NCBI GenBank assembly: GCA_003167415.1
Contig: PMTF01000019.1
Coordinates: 1 to 64,000, forward strand
Length of the DNA stretch: 64,000 nt
Origin: Acidimicrobiaceae bacterium
Lineage (GTDB): Bacteria; Actinomycetota; Acidimicrobiia; Acidimicrobiales; RAAP-2
Direction: 5' to 3'
This document shows, piece by piece, positions 35,139-43,993 of this stretch. The position numbers and the translations under genes were made by a program. Under the pieces are notes generated by a model, which was not told the origin of the DNA, did not search any database, and saw nothing but the letters and a program-made list of their open reading frames with translations. Position 1 is the stretch's first letter. Each line of letters begins with the position of its first letter.

Positions 35139-35825
35139 TCAGGCGGCGCACGAGTTGCATTGCGAGGTCCCCGCCGGGAACGCAACGCCACAGTTCTTGC
35201 AGAAAGTCTCTGGTCGGTCTTTCGGTCCGCAATCGTGAAAGAGCGCTCGGTTTCCCGGTAGTGCCTCGCCGCACCACGCACAAAACTGCGCCGATGGTCG
35301 CTGGGACGTTGGTGCACTGGCCACATTGGTTGGCCCGGCCGCGGGGCCCCCAGGCGAAGCGGGCATGGCGCGTGCTCCGGGGAGCGGTGCGGGTGGCGCA
35401 GCCGGTCCGGCCGCAGAACTCAGGTTCGCACCCAGTGATGATGGAGGTTGAGGTGCTTCAACATCGGGCGAGTGTCGGGTTCCGGACACGGGCCAGCGCG
35501 AAAAGGCAAAGACGATATAAAAGAGCCAATTGAGGAAGATGCTGATTTCGTCCAAATGCCAGAAGAGACTGACGTTATTAACGCCCCCGAAGCCAAAACT
35601 GTTGCCGAAGACGATCCCGTGAATGTCGTTCCAGAATATGACGTAACAGATAATGGTCAGCACGAGCGGTGCGATGGGAAGCACGATCCAAACGACTGAA
35701 TATCCCGCCTGCGTAATGATGCGCATCGTCGCCCAGTAGTTCAGGAAGAGCAGTCCGATCAGGATCAGGAGCTCGATCCACCCGCCCACGGACGTTGATG
35801 CGATGAATGGTGTCAGAAGTCCCAT
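35139..35825 (-). CDS. Membrane protein with C-terminal zinc ribbons
   Basis: The 228-residue protein has three or four N-terminal hydrophobic segments (near 18-35, 43-62, 95-115) of a small signal-peptidase- or DUF5684-like region. These are followed by a long Pro/Ala/Gly-rich linker (about 125-170) and two zinc-binding motifs, CAWCGEALPG and CKNCGVAFPAGTSQCNSC. The zinc ribbons probably sit in the cytoplasm. ATG 35825 is chosen because translation then begins just before the first membrane segment. The function is unknown. Confidence 0.7.
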   Translation of the reverse strand: MGLLTPFIASTSVGGWIELLILIGLLFLNYWATMRIITQAGYSVVWIVLPIAPLVLTIICYVIFWNDIHGIVFGNSFGFGGVNNVSLFWHLDEISIFLNWLFYIVFAFSRWPVSGTRHSPDVEAPQPPSSLGANLSSAAGPAAPPAPLPGARAMPASPGGPAAGPTNVASAPTSQRPSAQFCAWCGEALPGNRALFHDCGPKDRPETFCKNCGVAFPAGTSQCNSCAA

Positions 35826-36034
35826 AGTCGCCGATATCTCCCGCCGCAAGACCACTCACTGCGGCCAACGTTTAGACCCAAATTGGATTGTAACCCGAGA
35901 GACCCGAAATTCTCGCCACGCAACGATCCACCAGTCGCCCAATTCCAACTCACTCGTAGCGACGTTCGTGTTCGAATGGATTCCGAAAGAAGTCGGCGTA
36001 CGATAATCACCCATCACGCCCTTAGAAGGAAGCC

Positions 36035-36691
36035 ATGACCAAAGTACGCGTACATACCATTTCGGTCTCGCTCGACGGATATATGGCCGGTCCCAATCAA
36101 AACCTTGACAATCCCATCGGCGAGGGTGGTCGACTACTCCACGAATGGATTTTCGAAACGAGAGCGGCTCGAGAGATGCACGGTCGATCCGGAGGCGATG
36201 AGGGCCTGGATGACGATCTGCTCCGCGAAGGGTTCGACAAAGTAGGTGCCACCATCATGGGTCGCAACATGTTCGGGCCGGTGCGAGGCGAGTGGACCGA
36301 GCCGCGGTGGGATGGATGGTGGGGAGATGATCCGCCGTTCCCTCATCCGGTCTTCGTACTGACGCATCATCCGCGAGAACCGCTGGAAATGGCCGGTGGC
36401 ACGACGTTTTACTTCGTGACCGATGGCGTGGAGACCGCCCTCGAGCTAGCCCGGGCCGCGGCGGGCGACGGGGACGTCATCGTCGGGGGCGGCGCCTCCA
36501 CGATCCACCAACTCTTGCGGTCCCGTGCGGTCGACGAGTTGCACATCGCCGTCGTGCCGGTCTTTCTCGGCGCCGGCGAACGACTCTTCAACGAACTTGA
36601 TGGGGCGATGGACGACTACACCTGCCTCGAGACGATTACATCATCACGGGTGACGCACTATCGGGTGGCGAGAGCGGAAGCCGCACGCTAA
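36035..36691 (+). CDS. Dihydrofolate reductase-like (RibD C-terminal domain) protein
   Basis: The 218-residue protein has the DHFR/RibD-C fold signatures: VSLDGYMAGPNQ at the N-terminus, IMGRNMFGPVRG near 74-85, and GGGASTIHQLL followed by ELHIAVVPVFLGAGERLF. It is likely an NADPH-binding reductase of unknown substrate. It is not the essential folate DHFR, since the substrate residues differ and no thyA is nearby. Confidence 0.85.
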   Translation: MTKVRVHTISVSLDGYMAGPNQNLDNPIGEGGRLLHEWIFETRAAREMHGRSGGDEGLDDDLLREGFDKVGATIMGRNMFGPVRGEWTEPRWDGWWGDDPPFPHPVFVLTHHPREPLEMAGGTTFYFVTDGVETALELARAAAGDGDVIVGGGASTIHQLLRSRAVDELHIAVVPVFLGAGERLFNELDGAMDDYTCLETITSSRVTHYRVARAEAAR

Positions 36692-36747
36692 CGCCTAATT
36701 TGTAGGCTGCTGCGGTGCCCGAGGAATGCGCCGCGAAGGAAACTCGA

Positions 36748-36807
36748 ATGACCCGCGTGATCGTCCACGGCACCTCGGGCAGTGGCAAGTCGATGGCAAC
36801 TCGATAG
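36748..36807 (+). pseudogene. Truncated P-loop ATPase/kinase stub
   Basis: ATG 36748 begins a 19-codon frame reading MTRVIVHGTSGSGKSMATR followed by TAG. This is a textbook Walker A N-terminus with an RBS (GAAGGAA) in front, but everything after it is missing. The next gene starts 9 bp later. It looks like the head of a P-loop kinase gene left after a deletion. Confidence 0.6.
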
Positions 36808-36816
36808 TCTCTGGCA

Positions 36817-37560
36817 ATGACACTGGACGTCACGACCTACGCCGAGGCCATCGACAAGCACAGCGCCCAGGTCGCCGCCGCGGCGATCGGACGCCTCGAC
36901 GCGCCCATTGAACACTGTCCCGGTTGGACGATGGCTGATCTTGTCCAACATCTCACCGAGGTGCAGTGGTTCTGGGCGACCGTCGTGGAGCAGCGGCTGC
37001 AGGAGCGCCCGCACGATGGGCGACCAACGGATCTCGACCGGTCGGTGCTCGTCGATCGATTCCTCGAAGGTTCTCGGCACCTCACCCAGGTACTGGGAGA
37101 ATGTGACCAAGGGACGAAGGTCTACACGTGGGCTCCGCAACAACAGAACGTCGCGTTCGTCACTCGACACCAGGTGCAAGAGATCGTCGTGCACCACTGG
37201 GATGCCGCGAATGCGGCGGCCGGGGATTTTGAGGTCGATCCCGATGTGGCGGCCGACTCGATCGAGGAGTTCCTGACTTTTTCTGTCTCGAACGACAGTG
37301 ATCCGATCGATCCACCGGGTTCTTCGCTCGAGGGATCCCTCGGTTTGCGCTGTACCGACGTCGATCGAAGCTGGACGGTGCTCGACGGGAACGCTCCGAG
37401 TACGGTGCGATTCGTGGAGGGCATCGCTCCGGGCACGGCGCACCTCGCTGGCACCGCTTCAGACATCTTGCTCTGGCTGTATTTGCGGGTCGAGCTGGCC
37501 AGCGAGGAGCGTGCCGCGGAGTTGGGCCGTCGTCTTCACGCGCTCTCCTCCACTGACTGA
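36817..37560 (+). CDS. Maleylpyruvate isomerase/DinB-family mycothiol-dependent-type protein
   Basis: The 247-residue protein is a paralogue of the gene at 33567: HCPGWTMADLVQHLTEVQWFW (about 33-53) matches the CPGWT signature, and VQEIVVHHWDAANAA carries the second His group. It probably has a DinB bundle plus a C-terminal lobe. Activity is unknown. It starts at ATG 36817, directly after the P-loop stub. Confidence 0.78.
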   Translation: MTLDVTTYAEAIDKHSAQVAAAAIGRLDAPIEHCPGWTMADLVQHLTEVQWFWATVVEQRLQERPHDGRPTDLDRSVLVDRFLEGSRHLTQVLGECDQGTKVYTWAPQQQNVAFVTRHQVQEIVVHHWDAANAAAGDFEVDPDVAADSIEEFLTFSVSNDSDPIDPPGSSLEGSLGLRCTDVDRSWTVLDGNAPSTVRFVEGIAPGTAHLAGTASDILLWLYLRVELASEERAAELGRRLHALSSTD

Positions 37561-37631
37561 GCGCAATCCGGTTGGCGACCGACAGTACGGGCTCGGCCTG
37601 ATTCGTCGCTCCGTCGTGTAAGTATCGACTC

Positions 37632-38606
37632 GTGCGAGTCGTCGTCATCGGAGCGGGAGCCATCGGCGCACCCATCGCCGCGCAACTGTTTGAGCGAGGA
37701 CACCCGGCCGTGCTCGTGGCGAGGGGAAGAAATTTCGAGGTCATTGCCAAGGACGGCCTCGAAGTCGCCACTCCCGATCACACGCTGCGATCAAAGGTTG
37801 ACGTTGTGAACGGCATCTCGTCGTTGACCATGGAACCGGGCGACGTGGTCGTCCTCTGCGTGAAGAGTCAAGACACCGCTGACGCGCTCGAGGAGCTCGC
37901 GGCGGTGGCCCCGTCGAAACTCGCCGTCTTTTGCGCGCAGAATGGCGTGGCGAATGAGCGGATGGTGTCCCGGTACTTCACGAACACCTACGGCGTGTGC
38001 GTGATGTCGCCGGCGTCGTACCTCGAACCGGGGCGCGTCGAGGTCTTCTCCTCACCCGTCGTCGGCGTCCTCGACGTCGGTCGATGGCCCAGGGGTGTCG
38101 ACGAGACCGCTCGCGAGATGTCAGAGCTACTCGGTGACGCCGGTTTCGCTTCAATAGCGACCGAGGAGATCGAGACCCTGAAATGGGGCAAGTTGCTCTC
38201 CAACGTCTTGAACGCTCTCGAGGTGCTCTGCGGTCCGAACGCCGGAACTGACGACTTGTCACAGATGGTGCGCGACGAAGCCGTGGACTGCCTGACGGCC
38301 CACCGAGTCGACGTGGCTCGGGCGAAGTCACTGGCCAATGAGCGCTCGAAACTCGTCAACTACCACCCCATCGGTTCGATTCGGCGGGTCGGGAGCTCTT
38401 CGTGGCAGAGCGTGCTTCGAGGAACGGGCAACGTGGAAACCGACTATCTCAATGGAGAAATCGTCGCGCTCGGACGTCGCTACGGCATCGAAACGCCGGT
38501 GAACGCACTCCTAGTGCGCCGCGCCAACGAGATGGCGCGAGAGGGACGGGCACCGGGTACCGTCTCCGTCTCTGAACTACGTCGTGACCTGGACCGGCGA
38601 ACGTGA
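37632..38606 (+). CDS. 2-dehydropantoate 2-reductase family protein (PanE-like)
   Basis: The 324-residue protein has a Rossmann motif VVIGAGAIGAPIAA (3-16) and CVKSQDT near 78-84. Its C-terminal domain has SSWQSVLRGTGNVETDYLNGEIV with the family SS-Q-D--G-E-D-LNGE pattern, and a Lys (ETLKWGKLLSN) in the catalytic position. It could reduce ketopantoate to pantoate with NADPH. It is distant from panC and among accessory genes, so its substrate is uncertain; the DUF2520 gene is the alternative candidate. Confidence 0.82.
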   Translation: MRVVVIGAGAIGAPIAAQLFERGHPAVLVARGRNFEVIAKDGLEVATPDHTLRSKVDVVNGISSLTMEPGDVVVLCVKSQDTADALEELAAVAPSKLAVFCAQNGVANERMVSRYFTNTYGVCVMSPASYLEPGRVEVFSSPVVGVLDVGRWPRGVDETAREMSELLGDAGFASIATEEIETLKWGKLLSNVLNALEVLCGPNAGTDDLSQMVRDEAVDCLTAHRVDVARAKSLANERSKLVNYHPIGSIRRVGSSSWQSVLRGTGNVETDYLNGEIVALGRRYGIETPVNALLVRRANEMAREGRAPGTVSVSELRRDLDRRT

Positions 38607-38616
38607 GTGACTCCCG

Positions 38617-39459
38617 TCAGTCGTTGGCAACGCGCACCGCTCGGCCATAAACATCAGGTCGACGAGAGTCCATCACGGCAATTTGGGCTCGGCGGCGCGC
38701 GACCTCACTCAGGTCCAACGTGGCCACGAGGACTTCCGGTTGGTCACTGATCGACTCAGCTAGCACATCGCCCCATGGATCAACAATGAGCGAGTGCCCG
38801 TACGTCGCGATCCCTTCGGCCGTCGTGCCCACTTGGGCCGCGGCAATCACGAAGGCGTGATTCTCAATCGCGCGGGCACGTACCAGCGCGTCCCAATGGG
38901 CTCGCCCCGTGACGGCGTTGAAGGCCGCCGGGATGGCGATCACCTCTGCCCCGGCGAGGGCCAGCTCTCGATACAACTCGGGGAACCTTAGGTCGAAGCA
39001 GATTGACAGGCCGAGAGTGAACCCCTCGAGACGAGCGACGACCATCTCGTGACCGGGAGCGATGATGTCCGATTCGCGATGCACGATGGCGTCGGGCACG
39101 TTGACGTCGAAAAGGTGGATCTTGCGATAGGTGGCGACGATCTCTCCGCTCGGAGCGAGAACGATACTGGTGTTGAAGAACTTTCCTGGCTCCGGCGACT
39201 CCTCTAAGAGACTTCCAAGATGCAACGTCAGGGAACGGGATTTGGCGAGTTGGGCCATTCGTGTCGTGCTCGGACCAGGAACCGGTTCGGCGGCGCTCGC
39301 GAAGCCTGAGAACGGACCGAGGTAATTGAAGTACTCGGGTAGTTGCACGTAGTGCGCACCTCGGTCGGCCGCCTCCGAGACGAGCCGCTCGGCCTCTTCG
39401 AGGTTGCGCGGTCGGTCCGAGCCCGACGACATTTGCGCCGCCGCCACGGTGAGCTTCAT
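38617..39459 (-). CDS. Carbon-nitrogen hydrolase (nitrilase superfamily, omega-amidase/Nit-like)
   Basis: The 280-residue protein has the catalytic triad of the family: Glu in QLPEYFNYLG (about 43-52), Lys in YRKIHLFDV and Cys in LSICFDLRFPELYR. The Cys context matches Nit1/omega-amidase types that act on deaminated glutathione or alpha-ketoglutaramate. ATG 39459 with RBS GGAAAGG is used; longer starts upstream add non-conserved residues. It is monocistronic. Confidence 0.88.
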   Translation of the reverse strand: MKLTVAAAQMSSGSDRPRNLEEAERLVSEAADRGAHYVQLPEYFNYLGPFSGFASAAEPVPGPSTTRMAQLAKSRSLTLHLGSLLEESPEPGKFFNTSIVLAPSGEIVATYRKIHLFDVNVPDAIVHRESDIIAPGHEMVVARLEGFTLGLSICFDLRFPELYRELALAGAEVIAIPAAFNAVTGRAHWDALVRARAIENHAFVIAAAQVGTTAEGIATYGHSLIVDPWGDVLAESISDQPEVLVATLDLSEVARRRAQIAVMDSRRPDVYGRAVRVAND

Positions 39460-39517
39460 CGATACCCTTTCCAACTCGCCAGACATCGAAACGCACCTTT
39501 TGACATCTCGACGACGG

Positions 39518-40087
39518 TCATCCGTGTTGAGACGAATCGAGTAACCGGAGATTCTCGGTGGCGTCGGCGAGGTGATGTTCAGACTCGTGCAACGCGTTTG
39601 ACATCGCGCCCGCAATAGTGATCTCGAGCGGTGTTCGAGTGCTGTATATCAGACCGCGTTCCTCGTAGTTCGGGGGCAATGTCGCTACGGTTTTTAAGAA
39701 GAGGTAGGTGGCCACCTGCAGTTCAACCGCGACGTCGGACGCCGAGTCCTGCGCGTAAAAGCCGAGGTCGACGCGCTCGTCGCGAAAGATCGGTGTGCCC
39801 ACCGGTACGTCGAGAATCGACGCCAACACAATTCTCTCGCGCACGCTCAATATGACGTCACGTAGGTGTCCGCCGTATTCGAGAATCGACCATCGCTGTT
39901 CGCTCGGTCTCGTTCCCACCTGCGCGCCGGCCCTTTGGATGACGTCGACGAAGGACTCAACCGCGGCGCTCATTCGAGTGGCGCATTTCGCCCGGGTCAA
40001 GGTGGCCCACGAGAAACCGCAGTGCGGGCAGGTTTGAACGTCGCTTGCGGGCTCGTTGCTCACAGAATGCATGATGTCATACGTCAT
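39518..40087 (-). CDS. DinB-superfamily protein with a CxxC motif near the N-terminus
   Basis: The 189-residue protein has an N-terminal CPHCGF (about 20-25), then a DinB-like helical bundle with W-SILEYGGHLRDVI (about 66-80) and the final metal-ligand helix ALHESEHHLADATENL. The His triad fits metal binding. Start ATG 40087 is uncertain, with ATG 40072 and longer alternatives. The function is unknown. Confidence 0.75.
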   Translation of the reverse strand: MTYDIMHSVSNEPASDVQTCPHCGFSWATLTRAKCATRMSAAVESFVDVIQRAGAQVGTRPSEQRWSILEYGGHLRDVILSVRERIVLASILDVPVGTPIFRDERVDLGFYAQDSASDVAVELQVATYLFLKTVATLPPNYEERGLIYSTRTPLEITIAGAMSNALHESEHHLADATENLRLLDSSQHG

Positions 40088-40149
40088 CGGAACGATGTTG
40101 CCAGTCCTCGGCAACCATAGTGAATTCAGCGTCGAGCGTTTGGTCCCGG

Positions 40150-40473
40150 TTAATCGAGCGACGTCCATTCATAGTGGCGAACGATGTCGGCCACTTCGAT
40201 CTCGTACTCGGTATAGAACGCGGTTCGACCGAGGCCCTGCGCCTCGAGGTGCTCGGGGACGTGCTTCCACGCCACCAGCTCGGCCATGGACTGGAAATAG
40301 GAGATCGTGACGCCTCGGGCGGTCGCGTCGTCGCGAAAGCTGGCGTGGCCGATGTAGCCGGGCATCGTGGCCACCAAGTGGTCCATTCGATTGGACCACT
40401 CCTCGTACTCATCGCCGGAGTGGTCCGTCCGTGTGGACCGGAAAATGCAGACGACGTACGGTTCCGAGCTCAT
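40150..40473 (-). CDS. Antibiotic biosynthesis monooxygenase (ABM)-domain protein
   Basis: The 107-residue protein has the ABM pattern: VVCIFRSTRTDHSGDEYEEWSNRMDHLVATMPGYIGH at the N-terminus and TISYFQSMAELVAWKHVPEHLEAQ, then an AFYTEYEIEVADIVRHYEW ending. Family members are cofactor-free monooxygenases or simple dimers. ATG 40473 is chosen; upstream codons are antisense to the methyltransferase region. Confidence 0.82.
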   Translation of the reverse strand: MSSEPYVVCIFRSTRTDHSGDEYEEWSNRMDHLVATMPGYIGHASFRDDATARGVTISYFQSMAELVAWKHVPEHLEAQGLGRTAFYTEYEIEVADIVRHYEWTSLD

Positions 40474-40554
40474 CGACCGATCGTAGTGTCGACGACGAAG
40501 CCGACCGGGCGAGGGCCGTGGCGCCACCGGGGCGACCGAAGGTATCTTGAAGTA

Positions 40555-41361
40555 ATGGCTCCATTGGATCGCTACACGCACGGTCATCACGAGTCGGTCC
40601 TGCGCAGCCACACCTGGCGCACGGCGCAGAATTCGGCCGGCTTCCTTCTTCCGCATTTGAGAGGCGGCGACGAGCTGCTCGACGTCGGGTGCGGACCGGG
40701 AACGATCACGATGGATCTCGCCGAGTTAGTTGTCCCGGGCTTCGTCATGGGCATCGACCGCTCGAACGAAGTGATCGGGCGGGCCCGTGAAGCGGCCGAG
40801 GCACGGGCGCTGTCAAATCTCTCGTTCGAAGTTGGAGACGTCTATAACCTCGAATTCGAGGACTCATCGTTCGACGTTGTTTACGCTCACCAAGTGCTCC
40901 AACACCTCAGCGATCCGACGCGCGCTCTTCGAGAGATGCGACGGGTCCTTCGAGACGGAGGATGGCTGGCGATTCGCGACGCGGACTACGGGGAATTCAC
41001 GTGGTCGCCACCGAACGAGACACTCGATCGATGGATGGAGCTCTATCACCAGATCACTCGGAAGAACGACGCCGAAGCCGACGCGGGTCGGTTCCTCGCC
41101 GGTTGGATTGAAGCCGCCGGCTACACCTCATTGGAGCCTTCGACGTCGGAATGGACCTACGAAACCATCGAGGAGCGCGAGTGGTGGGCCGACTTGTGGG
41201 CCGACCGAGTCCTCTACAGCGAATTCGCCCGACAGGGTCTGGAGTACGGATTGACCACCAGCGACGAGCTCAGTGCGATCAGCGACGCCTTTCGAGCGTG
41301 GTCGGACAGCCCCGAAGGGATTTTCGTCGTGGTCCACGAAGAGGTGCTGGCGCGCAAATAG
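40555..41361 (+). CDS. SAM-dependent class I methyltransferase (UbiE-like)
   Basis: The 268-residue protein has motif I ELLDVGCGPGTITMDLAE (about 40-57), VMGIDRSNEVIGRARE, motif II/post I DSSFDVVYAHQVLQHLSDPTRALREM, and an RVLRDGGWLAIRD motif III. The methyl acceptor is unknown. ATG 40555 gives a fold-length protein; the much longer in-frame extension upstream is antisense to the ABM gene and is not used. Confidence 0.88.
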   Translation: MAPLDRYTHGHHESVLRSHTWRTAQNSAGFLLPHLRGGDELLDVGCGPGTITMDLAELVVPGFVMGIDRSNEVIGRAREAAEARALSNLSFEVGDVYNLEFEDSSFDVVYAHQVLQHLSDPTRALREMRRVLRDGGWLAIRDADYGEFTWSPPNETLDRWMELYHQITRKNDAEADAGRFLAGWIEAAGYTSLEPSTSEWTYETIEEREWWADLWADRVLYSEFARQGLEYGLTTSDELSAISDAFRAWSDSPEGIFVVVHEEVLARK

Positions 41362-41423
41362 TCAAGGCGTCCACCGGTGCGATGAGCGTTGAAACGGCGA
41401 AATCTCGAGCTGCGCGCGTTCGA

Positions 41424-41786
41424 TTACTTGACGACGAAGTGAGGATTGAAGATCAGCCCGATGACGTGTCCGCTCGGGTTCTCGACGGAGGCGACGATGA
41501 TGCCGTCGCCCACGTCTTGGGGCTCCTCGAGGAGCACCGCGCCGTTCGCTTCGGCGTCGGTCACGGCTTGAGGCACGTCGTCGACGCCCCAGTACGTGGT
41601 CGGGCTCGCACCGGTTTCGTCGGTGGGCACGAGGCCGAGTTCGTAGCCCGCGACTTCGAAGCCAACGTAGAACGGTTCATCGAAGTACGGATCGAACCCG
41701 AGATAGCCGCTCCACCACGCCTTGGCGCCGACGAGGTCGGTGGTTGGATAGATCACGGTGCGAAGGCCACGCAGTTCAGTAGACAT
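41424..41786 (-). CDS. VOC-superfamily protein
   Basis: The 120-residue protein reads RTVIYPTTDLVGAKAWWSGYLGFDPYF at the N-terminus and VASVENPSGHVIGLIFNP at the C-terminus, the two VOC half-motifs. It is the fifth VOC gene of the window and lies between the methyltransferase and the amidase. The ligand is unknown. Confidence 0.82.
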   Translation of the reverse strand: MSTELRGLRTVIYPTTDLVGAKAWWSGYLGFDPYFDEPFYVGFEVAGYELGLVPTDETGASPTTYWGVDDVPQAVTDAEANGAVLLEEPQDVGDGIIVASVENPSGHVIGLIFNPHFVVK

Positions 41787-41882
41787 GCCGTCAACGTAGC
41801 AAAACGCTGTGACCCGAACACGCTCGACGTCGCCGCGACGCCGAACTGTCGTACGACCTGTCAGTCGCTGTCGAAATTCTCG

Positions 41883-43364
41883 TCAGCCCTTTTGAGGTCG
41901 GAGGAACTTCGGCACGAGGACGTCACCCTCGGCCAGGTTCAGTAGGCTTTCGAATCCGGCGGCGACGGCGAGCATGGTCGCCTCATTTCCGGGACGACCG
42001 ACGATCGAGAGTCCGACGGGCAGCCCGTCGACGACCCCCATCGGGACGGTGGCGATCGGCCATCCAGCGATCGCCGGGGCCTGGGTCACTTGTGACCAAT
42101 GGGCGCTCCCACTGCCGCCCAATACCAGGTCGTTCTTCCAGGCGGGGCTGTAGCACGGTGCGATAAAGCAGTCCACGTTGCTGAGCGCGGGCGTCAGGCA
42201 CTCGTCGACGGCCCACTCGACGTTTCTGGCCCTGGCTTCGGCGTACTTCTCACCGACCCGGCCTCCGGTCGCGAGTGACTGATCGAAGAACTCGTGACCG
42301 AAGAACGGGAGTTCGATGTCCCGGTGCTCGTTTTCGAAGTCAATGCACTCTGCGAGCGTCAACGGACCTTCGCCACCGCGGCGCGACAAGAAGGCGGTCA
42401 GGTCGTCGAACATTTCGCAAAGCAACACGGTCAACTCGTCGGCGTCCACCGAAGCGTTAGCTTGAGCGACCGTTACCTCGGTCGTAGAGATTCCGGCTTC
42501 TCGCGCCGCTTCGACGACGTCGAGGAACAGCCGGTCCGTCGCGGCATGACCAGTCGTGAGGTTCGCCGCGACGGCGATCCGTGCGTCGGCGACTCCGCGC
42601 TCGACGCGATTGAGAACGTAGTCCAGTCCGGTGAGGACCTCGTAGAGGGCGGCGACGTCACGGACCGTTCTCGCCATCGGACCGGCGCTGTCCTGGCTCG
42701 ACGATATGGGAACGATCCCTTCGCCCGGCACCGTTCCCACGGCCGGTTTTATACCGACGACGCCGTTAAGTGATGCGGGACAGGTGATTGATCCGTCGGT
42801 CTCCGTGCCGATCGCCAACGGCGCGAGGCGCGCCGCGAGCGCCGCACCCGAACCGGACGAGGAGCCGCCGGCGCAGCGGTCCAGTCGGTAGGGATTGACG
42901 GTGAGCCCCCCCACGGCCGACCACCCGCTCGTCGAAAAGGGCGAGCGCATGTTGGCCCATTGCGAGAGATTCGTGGCCCCGAGAATGACCAGACCGGCCT
43001 CTCGGAGTTTGGTGACGAGCGGCGCGTCGCGGGGGACCGGTCGACCGACCAGCGCGGTCGACCCGGCGCTGCCGGGCAGGCCCACGACCTCGACGTTGTC
43101 TTTCACGAGAATCGGGACGCCGTGCAGATGACTTCGCAGCGACCCTTGCGATCTCTCGTCGTCTAAGCGCTGCGCGGATTCGAGTGCGTCGGGCGCGAGG
43201 GCTAAAATGCTGCGCAGTTCGATCGCGGTGCCGGGCGCGTCGATCTCCGCGATCCGATCCAAGAGGGCGGTAACGATTTCCGCCGACGACGTCTCGCCCG
43301 TCCCGAGGGCTTCGGCGAGTTCCATCGCTGAGGACTCACCGAGTGCTCCACTCGATAACGCCAC
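41883..43364 (-). CDS. Amidase signature family protein
   Basis: The 493-residue protein hydrolyses or transfers amides using a Ser-cisSer-Lys triad. The catalytic Lys is in HGVPILVKDNVEV (about 85-97) and the Gly/Ser-rich signature GGSSSGSGAALAARLAPLAIGTETDGSI is near 165-192, followed by NGVVGIKP. It starts at GTG 43364 behind a GAGGAGGG RBS. It is monocistronic and not obviously GatA, because gatB and gatC are absent. Confidence 0.88.
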   Translation of the reverse strand: MALSSGALGESSAMELAEALGTGETSSAEIVTALLDRIAEIDAPGTAIELRSILALAPDALESAQRLDDERSQGSLRSHLHGVPILVKDNVEVVGLPGSAGSTALVGRPVPRDAPLVTKLREAGLVILGATNLSQWANMRSPFSTSGWSAVGGLTVNPYRLDRCAGGSSSGSGAALAARLAPLAIGTETDGSITCPASLNGVVGIKPAVGTVPGEGIVPISSSQDSAGPMARTVRDVAALYEVLTGLDYVLNRVERGVADARIAVAANLTTGHAATDRLFLDVVEAAREAGISTTEVTVAQANASVDADELTVLLCEMFDDLTAFLSRRGGEGPLTLAECIDFENEHRDIELPFFGHEFFDQSLATGGRVGEKYAEARARNVEWAVDECLTPALSNVDCFIAPCYSPAWKNDLVLGGSGSAHWSQVTQAPAIAGWPIATVPMGVVDGLPVGLSIVGRPGNEATMLAVAAGFESLLNLAEGDVLVPKFLRPQKG

Positions 43365-43471
43365 GCAACCCTCCTCGACGAGGCCGAGGATAACACCGTC
43401 AATCTCGAATCGCGTCCCGTTTCGAGGGTAGCGAAACCATCGGCCGTGGCCAGCGCTACTAGATTCGTCGG

Positions 43472-43932
43472 ATGGTCAAATGGGAATCAGAGACTTCGCA
43501 AGAGTTGGCGTCGTGGATGCCCAGCAAGAAAGAGGAGTACATCACCGAGCGGATCAAGGCCGGTGACCCGACGTGGCCAATCGAATGTCCGATGCTCAAT
43601 TCGCCGAACTCTTCCCCGACGGAAAACCGGCCGACGGTCAGTACGTGATGAACGTCATCGCCGACGAGGCGATCGTCGGCACTCTGTGGATGGGTCGTCC
43701 ATTCTCGAAGGACGGCGATACCTGGTTCATCTTCGACATCGAGATCTCGAAGGACGCTCGTGGCCGAGGATATGGTCGGGCGGCGATGGAGGCCGCGGAG
43801 CAGTGGACTCGCGAACACGGCGGTACGCGCGTGGCGCTCAACGTCTTTGGACCGACCCTCACGGCGAGATCCCTCTATGACTCGCTCGGCTACGAGGTCC
43901 TCGCGACGTCCATGTTCAAAGACCTCAAGTAG
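43472..43932 (+). pseudogene. GNAT-family acetyltransferase with a frameshift
   Basis: ATG 43472 opens a frame with MVKWESETSQELASWMPSKK and EEYITERIKAGD that ends early. The rest of the GNAT fold continues in another frame from about 43573: GQYVMNVIADEAIVGTLW, WFIFDIEISKDARGRGYG, then TRVALNVFGP and FKDLK. Together they align end to end with the intact paralogue at 28276. The two frames join near 43560-43572 by loss of one base. A start at 43573 would lack the N-terminal helices. Sequencing error cannot be excluded. Confidence 0.75.
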
Positions 43933-43993
43933 CCGCGCTCGCACGCGACCATTCCGAGTTCGAGGTCGATTCGGGCCGTAGTGGAGGTTCGAT

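Noticed and set aside
40120-40554. Long N-terminal extension of the methyltransferase
   Set aside because: The region is antisense to the ABM gene and the methyltransferase fold begins at ATG 40555.
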